A stretch of 64,000 bases of DNA from Lysobacter_K sp043738095 (GTDB lineage: Bacteria > Pseudomonadota > Gammaproteobacteria > Xanthomonadales > Xanthomonadaceae), in contig JAYSZI010000039.1 in the NCBI GenBank assembly GCA_043738095.1, positions 1 to 64,000 on the forward strand, given 5' to 3'. Under the pieces are notes generated by a model, which saw nothing but the letters and a program-made list of their open reading frames with translations, searched no databases and was not told the origin of the DNA. Positions 1 through 8,363 of the stretch are shown here, in pieces. Each line of letters begins with the position of its first letter. The stretch's first letter is position 1. The position numbers and the translations under genes were made by a program.

Positions 1-923
1 CCCTGGCCGCGGCCCTCGCGGATTTCCATCGCCATCGAACGCGAGACGACGTCGCGGCTGGCGAGATCCTTGGCGTGGGGGGCATAGCGCTCCATGAAAC
101 GCTCGCCTTCGCTATTGGTGAGATAGCCGCCTTCGCCGCGCGCGCCCTCCGTGATCAGCACGCCCGCGCCATAAATGCCGGTCGGGTGGAACTGGACGAA
201 TTCCATGTCCTGCAATGGCAGGCCGGCGCGAAGCACCATGGCATTGCCGTCGCCGGTGCAGGTGTGGGCGCTGGTCGCGGTGTAATAAATGCGCCCGAAA
301 CCGCCGGTCGCGAGCACCACGGCCTGGGCACGGAAGCGGTGGATCGAGCCGTCGTCGAGGTTCATCGCCACGACCCCGCGGCACACCCCGTTCTCCATGA
401 TCAGGTCGATCGCAAAATATTCGATGAAGAAGTCGGATTCAAACTTCAGGCTCTGCTGGTAGAGCGTGTGCAGCATCGCGTGGCCGGTGCGGTCGGCGGC
501 GGCGCAGGTGCGCTGCGCCGGCGGGCCTTCACCGTACTGCGTGGTCATGCCGCCGAACGGGCGCTGGTAGATCTTGCCCTCGGCGGTGCGCGAGAACGGC
601 ACGCCCTGGTGCTCGAGTTCGATGATTGCCGGGATCGCCTCGCGGCACATGTACTCGATCGCGTCCTGATCGCCGAGCCAGTCCGAACCCTTGACGGTGT
701 CGTAAAAATGGTAACGCCAGTCGTCCTCGCCCATGTTGCCGAGCGCGGCGGAAATGCCGCCTTGCGCGGCCACCGTGTGCGAACGGGTCGGGAACACCTT
801 GGTGATGCAGGCGGTCTTCAAACCCTTCTGTGCCAGGCCGAAAGTGGCGCGCAGGCCAGCACCGCCGGCACCGACCACGATCATGTCGAACTTGTGTTCC
901 TGGATCTTGTAAGCAGCAGGCAT
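1..923 (-). CDS. sdhA: Succinate dehydrogenase flavoprotein subunit, 3' part cut by window edge
   Basis: Flavoprotein subunit of respiratory complex II; it oxidises succinate to fumarate and passes electrons to SdhB. The reading frame starts at ATG 923-921 (MPAAYKIQEHKF) and gives 307 codons before the window ends, about half of the usual ~590. Visible marks are the FAD Rossmann motif VVGAGGAGL (residues 17-25), the covalent-flavin segment SHTVAAQGG with the flavinylated histidine at about residue 49, and the substrate-side motifs PFGGMTTQYGEG and QFHPTGIYGAG. It follows sdhD by 28 bases on the same strand; sdhB should lie beyond the left edge. Identity is secure; only completeness is unknown. 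Confidence 0.97.
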   Translation of the reverse strand, partial: MPAAYKIQEHKFDMIVVGAGGAGLRATFGLAQKGLKTACITKVFPTRSHTVAAQGGISAALGNMGEDDWRYHFYDTVKGSDWLGDQDAIEYMCREAIPAIIELEHQGVPFSRTAEGKIYQRPFGGMTTQYGEGPPAQRTCAAADRTGHAMLHTLYQQSLKFESDFFIEYFAIDLIMENGVCRGVVAMNLDDGSIHRFRAQAVVLATGGFGRIYYTATSAHTCTGDGNAMVLRAGLPLQDMEFVQFHPTGIYGAGVLITEGARGEGGYLTNSEGERFMERYAPHAKDLASRDVVSRSMAMEIREGRGQ

Positions 924-951
924 GCTTCGAGTTTCCTGATGTGGCGTCTTG

Positions 952-1347
952 TCAGACGCCGCCGAGCGCGATGCGGATGACGGCGAGCACGCTGGCGAGT
1001 GCGGCGAGAACGCAAATGAAGATGACCGCGAGTTGTGACGTTACCGCCAGCCAAGGCGTCTCGATGTAGTCCTCGATAATCACCTGCATGCCGAGCTGTG
1101 CATGCCAGAACGTGGCGACCAGGAAGGCGACCAGCAGCACCGCGTTCCACGGCTGGGCCACCGCAGCGCGGACGCTCGCGTAGTCGCCACCGATCAACGA
1201 AATCACCAGGCCGATTGCGTAGATCGACAAAAACACCAATGCGACCGCGGTGATGCGCTGGACGATGAAGTGGTGGGTGCCATTCTTAGCCGAGCCCAGG
1301 CCGCGAGCGCGCTTGAGCGGCGTGCGCAGCTTGTCGTGAACATTCAT
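952..1347 (-). CDS. sdhD: Succinate dehydrogenase membrane anchor subunit
   Basis: 131-residue hydrophobic anchor subunit of complex II, which helps bind haem b and ubiquinone at the inner membrane. Three transmembrane stretches are visible (about residues 33-52, 66-85 and 103-126), with the conserved N-terminal segment GTHHFIVQRITAVAL. The start at 1347 (MNVHDKL) overlaps the sdhC stop by four bases (ATGA), so the two subunits are probably translationally coupled. A longer in-frame extension upstream is antisense to sdhC and is not coding. SdhD is poorly conserved in sequence, so the name rests on length, topology and position between sdhC and sdhA. Confidence 0.92.
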   Translation of the reverse strand: MNVHDKLRTPLKRARGLGSAKNGTHHFIVQRITAVALVFLSIYAIGLVISLIGGDYASVRAAVAQPWNAVLLVAFLVATFWHAQLGMQVIIEDYIETPWLAVTSQLAVIFICVLAALASVLAVIRIALGGV

Positions 1348-1751
1348 GCGCCACCGCCTTGCGTCATCGCGATCAGCCAGATCAGCGCGGTCAGCACCAG
1401 GCTGCCCACCACCGACACCCAACTGCTGCGGATGAAGGTCTCCACGCCATAACCCCAGCCCGCGTCCTGCACAAGGTGGCGGATGCCGTTGATTAGATGG
1501 AACGCCAGGGCCCAGCTCCAACCGAACAGAATCAGGAAGCCCAGCGGTCCGCGCGTAAAGCGCGTCAATTCCGCCCACTCTTGCGGGCCGGCCGCCAGCG
1601 ACATCAGCGCGCAGACAATCAGCAGGCTGCCGAGGACAAGCACCACTCCGGTCGCGCGGTGCAGGATCGAGGTCACCATCTGCACCTGCCAGCTGTAGAC
1701 CTGGAGATGCGGTGAAAGTGGTCTTTCTCGGGGACGTTCGCTGCTGGCCAT
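1344..1751 (-). CDS. sdhC: Succinate dehydrogenase cytochrome b556 subunit
   Basis: 135-residue integral membrane subunit of complex II that carries haem b with SdhD. The family signatures are RPLSPHLQVY near the N terminus, SILHRATGV (the S-x-x-H-R quinone-site motif, about residues 28-36) and the haem-ligand helix segment HLINGIRHLVQD. Three transmembrane helices are apparent. The start MASSERPRERPLSP at 1751 is chosen because the frame upstream runs through the separate DUF1674 gene and its non-coding tail. It is the second gene of an apparent DUF1674-sdhC-sdhD-sdhA operon. Confidence 0.95.
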   Translation of the reverse strand: MASSERPRERPLSPHLQVYSWQVQMVTSILHRATGVVLVLGSLLIVCALMSLAAGPQEWAELTRFTRGPLGFLILFGWSWALAFHLINGIRHLVQDAGWGYGVETFIRSSWVSVVGSLVLTALIWLIAMTQGGGA

Positions 1752-1827
1752 GAGCGCTGGCTGTCTCGTCGGGGCGGCGGGGCCGCGTGGTGGAAGTGTA
1801 CGGATGGAGCTCGTGATGGAGGGACGA

Positions 1828-2004
1828 TCAGAAATCGATGCAGCGCCCGTTCTTTTCCCAATCACCGTAACGCGTGGGCTCCGGGCCCTCGCGGCCCCCG
1901 AATTCCTTGCCTTGCGCGTCGGTCGCGTCAGGCGGCGCAATCGCCGATTCCGACGCCACGGGCGCGCCGGCTGGATCGGGTGTGGGAGTGGTTTCGCCTA
2001 TCAT
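1828..2004 (-). CDS. DUF1674 / SDHAF4-type succinate dehydrogenase assembly factor, 58 aa
   Basis: A 58-codon gene. It begins MIGETTPTPDP and ends with the DUF1674 signature GKEFGGREGPEPTRYGDWEK followed by NGRCIDF. The eukaryotic relative SDHAF4 binds flavinylated SdhA and protects it during assembly of complex II; the bacterial role is inferred from that homology and from the position just ahead of sdhC. The N-terminal half is low-complexity (P, A, T, D) and probably disordered. The gap to sdhC is 76 bases. On the other side only 29 bases separate its start codon from the divergent ygfZ start, so its promoter must overlap ygfZ or its leader. Confidence 0.88.
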   Translation of the reverse strand: MIGETTPTPDPAGAPVASESAIAPPDATDAQGKEFGGREGPEPTRYGDWEKNGRCIDF

Positions 2005-2033
2005 CACAGCGTTGAAGCTTAAGTCCCGACCCC

Positions 2034-2888
2034 ATGCATGACAACTCGGCCGCGGATTTCGCCCTGTCCGACCATCGTTTGATCAGCCTCTCCGGACGCG
2101 ATGCCGTGGCGTTTGCGCAGGCGCAGTTCATGAACGATGTCCACGCGCTAACCAACGGGCAATGGCAGTGGAATGGCTGGTTGACACCGAAAGGGCGCGT
2201 AATCGCGCTGTTCGCTCTGCTGCGGATCGATGACGAAACGGTGTGGCTGCTGCTGCCCGATGCCGACCCGGTGGCGATGGTCGCGGCGCTGCAGCGCTTC
2301 GTGTTCCGCAGCAAGGTGGCGCTGGCGGTGCGCGAGGATTTGCGCGTCTCGGGGGCGTTCGCCGCAGCGCAGCGCAGCGGCGCGCAACTTGGCGGCAGGC
2401 AGAGCGATGTGGTGGAACTGGATATGGGCGGCACCGGCGGCCCGCGGCGGCTGCGGATCGGGGTCAACGCCGTGGCTAGCGACGAGGCGCTGAGTGCGCG
2501 CTGGATGGCATTCGATCTGAAGCACGGCCTCCCCCGCCTGCCGGTTTCGGAAGTCGAGCAATGGACGCCACAACAGCTGTCGCTGGAGCGGCTGCGCGGG
2601 TTCAGCGTGAAAAAAGGCTGCTACCCCGGCCAGGAAATCGTCGCGCGCACGCACTTCCTCGGCAAGGCCAAGCGCGGTCTTGCGTTGCTGGAGAGCGCGA
2701 CGCAGATAGCGATCGGGGCGGACGTCCGCGGCGAAACCGCCCCGCTCGGCACGGTCATCGCCAACGCCGCTGATAATGGCCGGTGGCTGGCCTTGGGCGT
2801 GTTGCCACTCGACCGCACCGCTCAGGCGATGTCCGTCGACGCCAACCCGGTTTCGGAGCGACCGCTGCAGGACGGACTGGCGCGCTAG
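2034..2888 (+). CDS. ygfZ: Folate-binding YgfZ/CAF17 family protein
   Basis: 284-residue member of the YgfZ family, which resembles the T-protein of the glycine cleavage system, binds folate and helps iron-sulfur cluster enzymes (including tRNA-modifying MiaB in E. coli). The family hallmark K-G-C-Y-P-G-Q-E is present as KKGCYPGQEIVARTHFLGKA, with the conserved cysteine. The N-terminal half has the expected aminomethyltransferase-like pattern (SGRDAVAFAQAQFMNDVHAL). The start ATG at 2034 matches the normal family N terminus. Sitting divergently from sdhCDA, whose enzyme carries Fe-S clusters, suits its role. It ends in TAG. Confidence 0.93.
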   Translation: MHDNSAADFALSDHRLISLSGRDAVAFAQAQFMNDVHALTNGQWQWNGWLTPKGRVIALFALLRIDDETVWLLLPDADPVAMVAALQRFVFRSKVALAVREDLRVSGAFAAAQRSGAQLGGRQSDVVELDMGGTGGPRRLRIGVNAVASDEALSARWMAFDLKHGLPRLPVSEVEQWTPQQLSLERLRGFSVKKGCYPGQEIVARTHFLGKAKRGLALLESATQIAIGADVRGETAPLGTVIANAADNGRWLALGVLPLDRTAQAMSVDANPVSERPLQDGLAR

Positions 2889-2907
2889 GTAGGAAAGGTC
2901 CGAACAA

Positions 2908-2954
2908 GTTGATTCCGTTCGTGGTGAGCTTGTCGAACCATGAAGGGAATCAAC
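2908..2954. repeat. REP-type imperfect palindrome between convergent genes
   Basis: The 18-base outer arms match at 16 of 18 positions (GTTGATTCCGTTCGTGGT against the reverse complement of ACCATGAAGGGAATCAAC). The core TGAGCTTGTCGAA is the usual core of Xanthomonas/Stenotrophomonas REP elements. It lies between the convergent 3' ends of ygfZ and the E1 gene, where such elements usually sit. The same core occurs inside pbpC at 44093-44119. Confidence 0.75.
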
Positions 2955-3000
2955 GGGCCGCGACACTATGCAAACCCGGCTTTGCCTGTTCAGACCTTCC

Positions 3001-5277
3001 CTAACTGCCGGTCGCCAAGGCTGCGGCCGCCTGCACGATGTCGTCCTCGCCCGGGATCACCAGGAACGCGGCGCCCGCAAGCGGGGTGTAGGTATCGACG
3101 CCAACGACGCGGCGGAGCGGCGTCGCGCCGAGCCCTGCCTCGCTGATCGCGGTGATCACGCCCTCGCCCACTCCCGCGCTGCGGCGGCCTTCGTCGACCA
3201 CGATGATGCGCTTGGCGCTGCGCGCCTGATCGACGATATACGCGTCGTTGAGCGGCACCAGCCAGCGCAGGTCGACCACGCGCGCCTTCCAGCCGTGCTG
3301 CTGCTCGATCACACGTGCCGCGCGCAGACTCATCGGCACGCCGTTGCCGTAAGTGAAGATCACCAGATCGTCGCCGTCGCCGCCGGCAGGCGCATACACC
3401 CGGCCTTCGCCCAACGTCATCGCCTCGCCCAAGGGCGGGTATGCGGTCAACCAGCCGCCATCGCCTGTCTCGTACAGATCCTTGGTCATGTACAGCGCGA
3501 TCGGTTCGAGTAGCACGCTCACGCGGCCGTCCACTTTGGCCAGTGCCATCAGCGTGCGCAGCATCGTCGCAGCGTCGTCGCCGCGCGACGGACAACCCAC
3601 CACGAGGCCAGGGATGTCGCGCAGCGCGGTGATCGAGTTGTCGTTGTGGAAGTGGCCGCCAAAGCCGCGCTGGTAGCCCAGACCAGCGATGCGCACCACC
3701 ATCGGGTTGCGGTACTGGTCGTTGCTGAAAAACTGCAGCGATGCCGCCTCGCCGCGCAACTGGTCGCAGGCGTTGTGGAAATACGCGAGGTACTGGATCT
3801 CGGGCATCGGCAACAGGCCGACGTTGGCGAAACCCTGCGCCATGCCGAGGATCATGGTTTCGTCGAGCAATGTGTTGAATACGCGGCGTGGGCCGAAGGC
3901 TTTCTGTAGCCCCTTGGTCACGGTGTAGACGCCGCCCTTCTGCGCCACGTCCTCGCCGAACAGCAGCGTCTCCGGATACTTCGCAAACAGCTCGTGCAAC
4001 GCCTGGTTGATCTGGATTGCCAGATGCCGCGGCGGCTGGTTCTCGGGCAGTTTGGCTTCACTGCCGAACACCTGCAGGCGCCGTTCCTCGAAATCGCTAC
4101 GGCGCGCTTCGTGTTGTACGGCGTCGGGCGAGTACGGCGCTAGCGGCGCAATCACGTCGGCCAGGTCAGTCAACTTCGGGCGCCGGTCGGCTTCCTCGGC
4201 TGCGGCGAAGCACTGCTTGCGCGTTGCTTCGTACAGCGCCATCACTTCGTCCTTGGTCATAAGGCCTGACTCAAGCGCGATCGCGGCCGAACGCAGCAGC
4301 GGATCGCTCGCCTCGACCGCGCACAGTTCCTCGATCGGGCGCCATTCGATCTCGAAATCGGTGCCGGCGTGGCCCATGATCCGCGTGGTCTTGAGGTGCA
4401 GGAACGTGGGCCGGCGCGTCCGTCGGCAGTGTTCCACCGCGCGCTGCACGTCGCCGTAACCAGCGGCTAGATCGAGGCCGTCGGCATAGAAATAATCGAG
4501 GTCGGGGCGCTGCTGGAAATTGCGTGCGACCCAGCCGCTGGGCGTCTTGACCGAGATGCCGATGCCGTTGTCCTCGCACACGAACAGCACCGGTGCGGGC
4601 AGCTTCTGGTACGCGGTCCACGCGGCGGCATTGAATGCGGTTTGCGCGGTGGCGTGGTTGCTGGACGCGTCACCGAACGAGCAGATCGCAATGCTGTCGC
4701 CCGGGATCGGCAGTGCGTGGGCGATGCGCTTGGCGGTCTCGATCGCGACCGCGGTGCCGAGCGCCTTGGGCAGGTGCGAGGCGATGGTCGAGGTCTGCGG
4801 CAGCACCCACAACGGCTTGCTGCCCCACACCTTGTGGCGGCCGCCGGAAATCGGGTCTTCCTTGCTCGCGGCGAAACTCAGCGCCGAATCCATGATCGGA
4901 TCCATGCCCGGCAGTTTGCGGAAGCGCTCGGCCATAAAGCCGCCGCTGCGGTAGTGCAGAAATGCCGGATCGGTATGCCGGGTTGCGCGCGCGACCATCG
5001 CGTTGCCTTCGTGCCCGGAGCTGCCTATCGTGTAGAAAACCTTGTTCTGCACGCGCAGCACGCGCGCCATCAGGTCGAGGTGGCGGCTGATCAGCTGCGA
5101 CTCGAACAGCTCGCGGAAGCCGCGTGCGTCGAGCGCGCTGCCATCGAGAATCATTTCGTCGGCCGAAGGCTTGGCGTCGGCGTGGCCGCTCCAGCCCTGC
5201 ACGAACTCGCTGAAATTTACGTCGCAGATCTCAGCGCGATTGAGGCCGCGCATGCGTGCGGGAATAGGGTTGGACAT
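3001..5277 (-). CDS. 2-oxoacid dehydrogenase E1 component, alpha and beta subunits fused
   Basis: 758-residue thiamine-diphosphate enzyme whose first half corresponds to E1-alpha and second half to E1-beta of branched-chain 2-oxoacid or pyruvate dehydrogenase. The alpha part carries the ThDP/Mg region GDASSNHATAQTAFNAA followed by CEDNGIGIS. The beta part begins near GEDVAQKGGVYTVTKGL and contains FNTLLDE and the C-terminal VVDLRWLVPLND and VVDEGRRSAGVGE blocks typical of E1-beta. The start MSNPIPARMRG at 5277 is preferred; the 21 codons upstream fall in a palindromic repeat. No E2 or E3 gene is adjacent, so substrate specificity (2-oxoisovalerate versus another 2-oxoacid) cannot be fixed from context. 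It ends in TAG. Confidence 0.87.
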   Translation of the reverse strand: MSNPIPARMRGLNRAEICDVNFSEFVQGWSGHADAKPSADEMILDGSALDARGFRELFESQLISRHLDLMARVLRVQNKVFYTIGSSGHEGNAMVARATRHTDPAFLHYRSGGFMAERFRKLPGMDPIMDSALSFAASKEDPISGGRHKVWGSKPLWVLPQTSTIASHLPKALGTAVAIETAKRIAHALPIPGDSIAICSFGDASSNHATAQTAFNAAAWTAYQKLPAPVLFVCEDNGIGISVKTPSGWVARNFQQRPDLDYFYADGLDLAAGYGDVQRAVEHCRRTRRPTFLHLKTTRIMGHAGTDFEIEWRPIEELCAVEASDPLLRSAAIALESGLMTKDEVMALYEATRKQCFAAAEEADRRPKLTDLADVIAPLAPYSPDAVQHEARRSDFEERRLQVFGSEAKLPENQPPRHLAIQINQALHELFAKYPETLLFGEDVAQKGGVYTVTKGLQKAFGPRRVFNTLLDETMILGMAQGFANVGLLPMPEIQYLAYFHNACDQLRGEAASLQFFSNDQYRNPMVVRIAGLGYQRGFGGHFHNDNSITALRDIPGLVVGCPSRGDDAATMLRTLMALAKVDGRVSVLLEPIALYMTKDLYETGDGGWLTAYPPLGEAMTLGEGRVYAPAGGDGDDLVIFTYGNGVPMSLRAARVIEQQHGWKARVVDLRWLVPLNDAYIVDQARSAKRIIVVDEGRRSAGVGEGVITAISEAGLGATPLRRVVGVDTYTPLAGAAFLVIPGEDDIVQAAAALATGS

Positions 5278-5299
5278 GGTGACGATCTTCTTGTTGACG

Positions 5300-5375
5300 T
5301 CATTCCCAACGAAGTGAGCGATCTGCGTGGCTGCCCTCACGGCGACTGCAGGTCTTCATTGCGCGTTTGGAATGA
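5300..5375. repeat. Short palindromic interspersed element (MITE/ERIC-like)
   Basis: A 76-base element bounded by inverted arms TCATTCCCAACG and CGTTTGGAATGA. In one frame it reads as the peptide IPNEVSDLR, which I recognise as the translation of a widespread intergenic palindromic repeat of Proteobacteria. It lies between the GST stop and the E1 start. Copy number in the genome is not visible from here. Confidence 0.6.
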
Positions 5376-5405
5376 GGAGTAGGTGGGAAGTGGTGCGTGA
5401 CTTGA

Positions 5406-6047
5406 TCAATCCGACTGGGCGATGCGCGAGGCGGCTTCGGTGTTGGGCTCTGCCATCGCAACGAAGCCCGGCGTCGCGCGCACACGCCCCAGCCAGTCGC
5501 GGATCGCCGGGTACGGTGCTAGGTCGAAGCCACCGTCAGCCGCCACATCGGTGTACGCGAACAGCGCAACGTCGGCCACGCCGTACGCGCTGCCGGTGAA
5601 CCACGGCTGCGTCGCCAGATGACGCTGCATCACCGCCAAAGCCTGATGGCCGCGCTCGCGCAGGCGCGGCAACTCGGCGCGGCGCGGCGCGTCCAACGGG
5701 GTCCAACCACAGATAAATCGCGCCACCGCGATGTAAGGCTCATGGCTGTACTGCTCGAAGAACATCCACGACAGCGCCTGCGCGCGTTGCCAGGCGTCGT
5801 CGGGCCAGTACGGTGTGCCCTCGGCGAGGTAGCACAGGATCGCGTTTGACTCGGTCAGAACGCGGCCGTCATCGATTTCGATAATCGGCACCTTGCCGTT
5901 CGGATTTTTCGCCAGATAGTCGGCGCTGCGGGTCGCGCCAGCGGTGCTGTCGACTTCGACCCAGCGGTATTCCCGCCCGAGCTGCTCCAGCAGCAAGCGC
6001 ACCTTGTGGCAGTTGCCGGAGGGCGAGAAGCCGTGAACCGTGATCAT
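5406..6047 (-). CDS. Glutathione S-transferase family protein
   Basis: 213-residue cytosolic GST. The N-terminal thioredoxin-like domain (about 1-80) shows the beta-class pattern SGNCHKVRLLLEQLG, the cis-proline GKVPIIEIDDG and the glutathione-binding LTESNAILCYLAEG. The C-terminal helical domain ends in IRDWLGRVRATPGF. The start ATG at 6047 (MITVHGFS) overlaps the upstream GNAT stop as ATGA, so the pair is probably co-translated. The substrate is unknown; roles in detoxification are usual for the family. Confidence 0.9.
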   Translation of the reverse strand: MITVHGFSPSGNCHKVRLLLEQLGREYRWVEVDSTAGATRSADYLAKNPNGKVPIIEIDDGRVLTESNAILCYLAEGTPYWPDDAWQRAQALSWMFFEQYSHEPYIAVARFICGWTPLDAPRRAELPRLRERGHQALAVMQRHLATQPWFTGSAYGVADVALFAYTDVAADGGFDLAPYPAIRDWLGRVRATPGFVAMAEPNTEAASRIAQSD

Positions 6048-6613
6048 GGCGCGGCATCGCTGGTGGCGGCGCGGCGCGCCTGCCATTGCGCGCGCGTCTG
6101 TCCCCACACCTCGGTGGGCGAATCCGCGAAAGGCTCGGGCAATCGACCGGGACCGCGATTAATAGAACCCAGGCGTTGGGCCAACTGTTGCGACCCAAGG
6201 TTTTCGGGATGGATCGAATGGATCACCTCGTCCCAGCCCAACTGGGTGAACGCCCAGTCGACTGCAGCGACGCCCGCTTCGGTGGCATAACCCTGCCCCC
6301 ACGACGAGCGCTTGAACGCCCAGCCCACCTCGGTACCGGGCCAGCCTTCGGGATGCCACGGACCCATCTGCCCGATCCAACGGCCGCTGGATTTCTCTAC
6401 CACCGAAAACATTGCGAACCCCTGGATCGCCCACGCGCCCGGCATCTGTAGGAACTTGCGCCACGCGGCGGCGCGCGGCATGTGTCCGCCGATATAGCGC
6501 GCCGCCTCTTCATCGCCGACGAGTTCGGCGTAATCGTCGAAATCCTGCGCCTGCGGCAAGCGCAGCAGCAGGCGGGCGGTTTCGAGGGTGGGACCGGTTT
6601 GACAAGCGGTCAT
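6044..6613 (-). CDS. GNAT family N-acetyltransferase (RimJ/RimL-like)
   Basis: 189-residue acetyltransferase of the RimJ/RimL group (acetyltransferase_3). Typical segments are ETARLLLRLPQAQDFDDYAEL near the N terminus, the acetyl-CoA motif RSSWGQGYATEAGVAAVDWA, and the following HPENLGSQQLAQRLG. Start MTACQTG at 6613. It is coupled to the downstream GST through a four-base ATGA overlap. Relatives acetylate protein N termini, antibiotics or small metabolites; nothing in the sequence identifies the acceptor. Confidence 0.87.
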   Translation of the reverse strand: MTACQTGPTLETARLLLRLPQAQDFDDYAELVGDEEAARYIGGHMPRAAAWRKFLQMPGAWAIQGFAMFSVVEKSSGRWIGQMGPWHPEGWPGTEVGWAFKRSSWGQGYATEAGVAAVDWAFTQLGWDEVIHSIHPENLGSQQLAQRLGSINRGPGRLPEPFADSPTEVWGQTRAQWQARRAATSDAAP

Positions 6614-6777
6614 GGCAGTTCCGATTGGCGCCCCCTCCCACTTCGGCACCGGAGGTCAGAGGGCGATGGCTGAGTAAGGTTCGATGAAGCGATGGTTGCT
6701 CGAATTCGTCGCGACATGCTGGTTACCCGTGCTCCGGATGAACAGATCGTCGCGTCACTTGGGCGTTTCGCTCCGTA

Positions 6778-6828
6778 GAACCCTCATCCGGGCCTGCGGG
6801 CCACCTTCCCCCGAAGGAGAAGGAAAAC
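6778..6828. repeat. Intergenic repeat fragment, CCCTCATCCG...CCTTCnCCCGAAGGAGAAGG type
   Basis: The stretch beginning CCCTCATCCGGGCCTGCGGG and ending CCGAAGGAGAAGG matches a sequence I know as common between genes in Xanthomonadaceae; it contains two small nested palindromes. It lies in the 220-base gap between the GNAT start and the glutaryl-CoA dehydrogenase stop. The rest of that gap shows no gene. Confidence 0.45.
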
Positions 6829-6833
6829 CGAGA

Positions 6834-8030
6834 TCAAAACGCGCTGATACCCGTCAACTCGCGACCAATCACCAACTGATGCACCGTCTCGGTGCCTTCA
6901 TAGGTGATGACCGACTCCAGATTCAGGGCGTGGCGGATCGCGCAATGCTCGGTGGTGATGCCGGCGGCGCCGATCAAATCACGGCATTCGCGCGCGATGT
7001 CGATCGCCATGCGGCAGTTGTTCCACTTCGCCAAAGACACTTGCGCTGGCGCCATAGTGCCGGCGTCTTTGAGGCGACCGAGTTGCACGACCAGCAGTTG
7101 CGCCATAGTGATGCGGCGCGCCATGTCGGCGAGCTTGAGTTGCGCGCTCTGGGTCGCCGCGACCGGGCGGTCGAACAGGATGCGCTCTTTGGAATAGTTC
7201 AACGCCTCATCCAGGCAGGCGATCGCTGCACCAATCGGGCCCCAGGTGATGCCGTAACGCGCCTGTGTCAGGCAACCCAGCGGGCCCTTGAGGCCTTTCA
7301 CGTTGGGCAGGCGACTGCTATCCGGCACGCGCACGTTGTCGAAGAACAGCGACGAGGTCACCGACGCGCGCAGGCTCATCTTGTGCTTGATTTCCTGGGC
7401 GGCGAATCCGGCCATGCCCTTTTCGATCACGAAACCCTGGATGCCGTCGTCGGTCTGCGCCCAGACGATCGCGATATCGGCGATGTTGCCGTTGGTGATC
7501 CACATCTTGCTGCCATTGATGACCCAGTCGCCGCCGTCGCGCTTGGCGTTGGTCTTCATGTTGGCCGGGTCGGAACCGCCGTGCGGTTCGGTCAGGCCGA
7601 AGCAGCCGATCACCTTGCCCGCGGCCATGTCCGGCAGCCAGCGCTGCTTTTGCTCTTCGGACCCGTATGCGTAGATCGGGTACATGCACAGGGAGCTTTG
7701 GACACTGACGAAGCTGCGCACGCCGCTGTCGCCACGCTCAAGTTCCTGGCAGATCAGGCCGTAGCTGACCGCATTGAGGCCGTGCCCGCCGTACTCTTCC
7801 GGCAGGCTCGAGCCGAGCAGTCCAAGTTCGGCGATCTCCGGGATCAGCTCCTTCGGGAACCGCCCCTGGTCGAACGCATCGCCGATGATCGGCAGCACGC
7901 GCTCATCGGTGAACCGCGCCACCGTGTCCTGTACCGCGCGCTCCTCTTCCGTGAGCAGGGAGCGGACGTCGTAAAGGTCGTAGGGCTGCAGGGCCATCGG
8001 GGCGGGACTCGGCGTAGGAAAGTCGGCCAT
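6834..8030 (-). CDS. gcdH: Glutaryl-CoA dehydrogenase
   Basis: 398-residue FAD-dependent acyl-CoA dehydrogenase. It should oxidise and decarboxylate glutaryl-CoA to crotonyl-CoA in lysine and tryptophan breakdown. Features matching the glutaryl-CoA branch are GVRSFVSVQSSL followed by MYPIYAYGSEEQKQRWLP, CFGLTEPHGGSDPANMKT, and the catalytic base in ITYEGTETVHQLVIGREL (Glu near residue 378). The start MADFPTPSP at 8030 is chosen; MALQPYDLYD 11 codons later is a plausible alternative. No electron-transfer flavoprotein or CoA-transferase gene is nearby, so it appears to be a single-gene unit. Confidence 0.92.
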   Translation of the reverse strand: MADFPTPSPAPMALQPYDLYDVRSLLTEEERAVQDTVARFTDERVLPIIGDAFDQGRFPKELIPEIAELGLLGSSLPEEYGGHGLNAVSYGLICQELERGDSGVRSFVSVQSSLCMYPIYAYGSEEQKQRWLPDMAAGKVIGCFGLTEPHGGSDPANMKTNAKRDGGDWVINGSKMWITNGNIADIAIVWAQTDDGIQGFVIEKGMAGFAAQEIKHKMSLRASVTSSLFFDNVRVPDSSRLPNVKGLKGPLGCLTQARYGITWGPIGAAIACLDEALNYSKERILFDRPVAATQSAQLKLADMARRITMAQLLVVQLGRLKDAGTMAPAQVSLAKWNNCRMAIDIARECRDLIGAAGITTEHCAIRHALNLESVITYEGTETVHQLVIGRELTGISAF

Positions 8031-8309
8031 TGTAATGGCCCGTCCGGAGCGAGGGCACCCCGGGCGTGCCGCTGCGTCATGGCGCAGAAATACCGCCGCC
8101 ACTTAGCGCAAGGGTTCCCGCGACGAATTGCCGGGGCTGCAGGCTCTCCGCCCCGACGTCATTCTCAAGAGGCGAAGGATCTGCTGTCCCGCGGACAAAC
8201 AGCAGATCCCTCTGCTCGCTGGCAATGTCCGCCGCGGGCAGGCGCCGCCGTCAGCGCGTGCGCGACCCCCATTGCTTGCGGCCCCTGGTTACCCGCCGAC
8301 CGTGAAGCC

Positions 8310-8341
8310 CAAAAAAACGGGGCCGGAAGTTCCGGCCCCGT
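8310..8341 (-). terminator. Rho-independent terminator
   Basis: Read on the minus strand: a perfect stem ACGGGGCCGGAA / TTCCGGCCCCGT followed by a run of seven T. It closes transcription of the glycine-zipper gene at 8364-9203 and separates it from gcdH. Confidence 0.85.
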
Positions 8342-8363
8342 CGGTGTCACTGGATTGCGAAGA

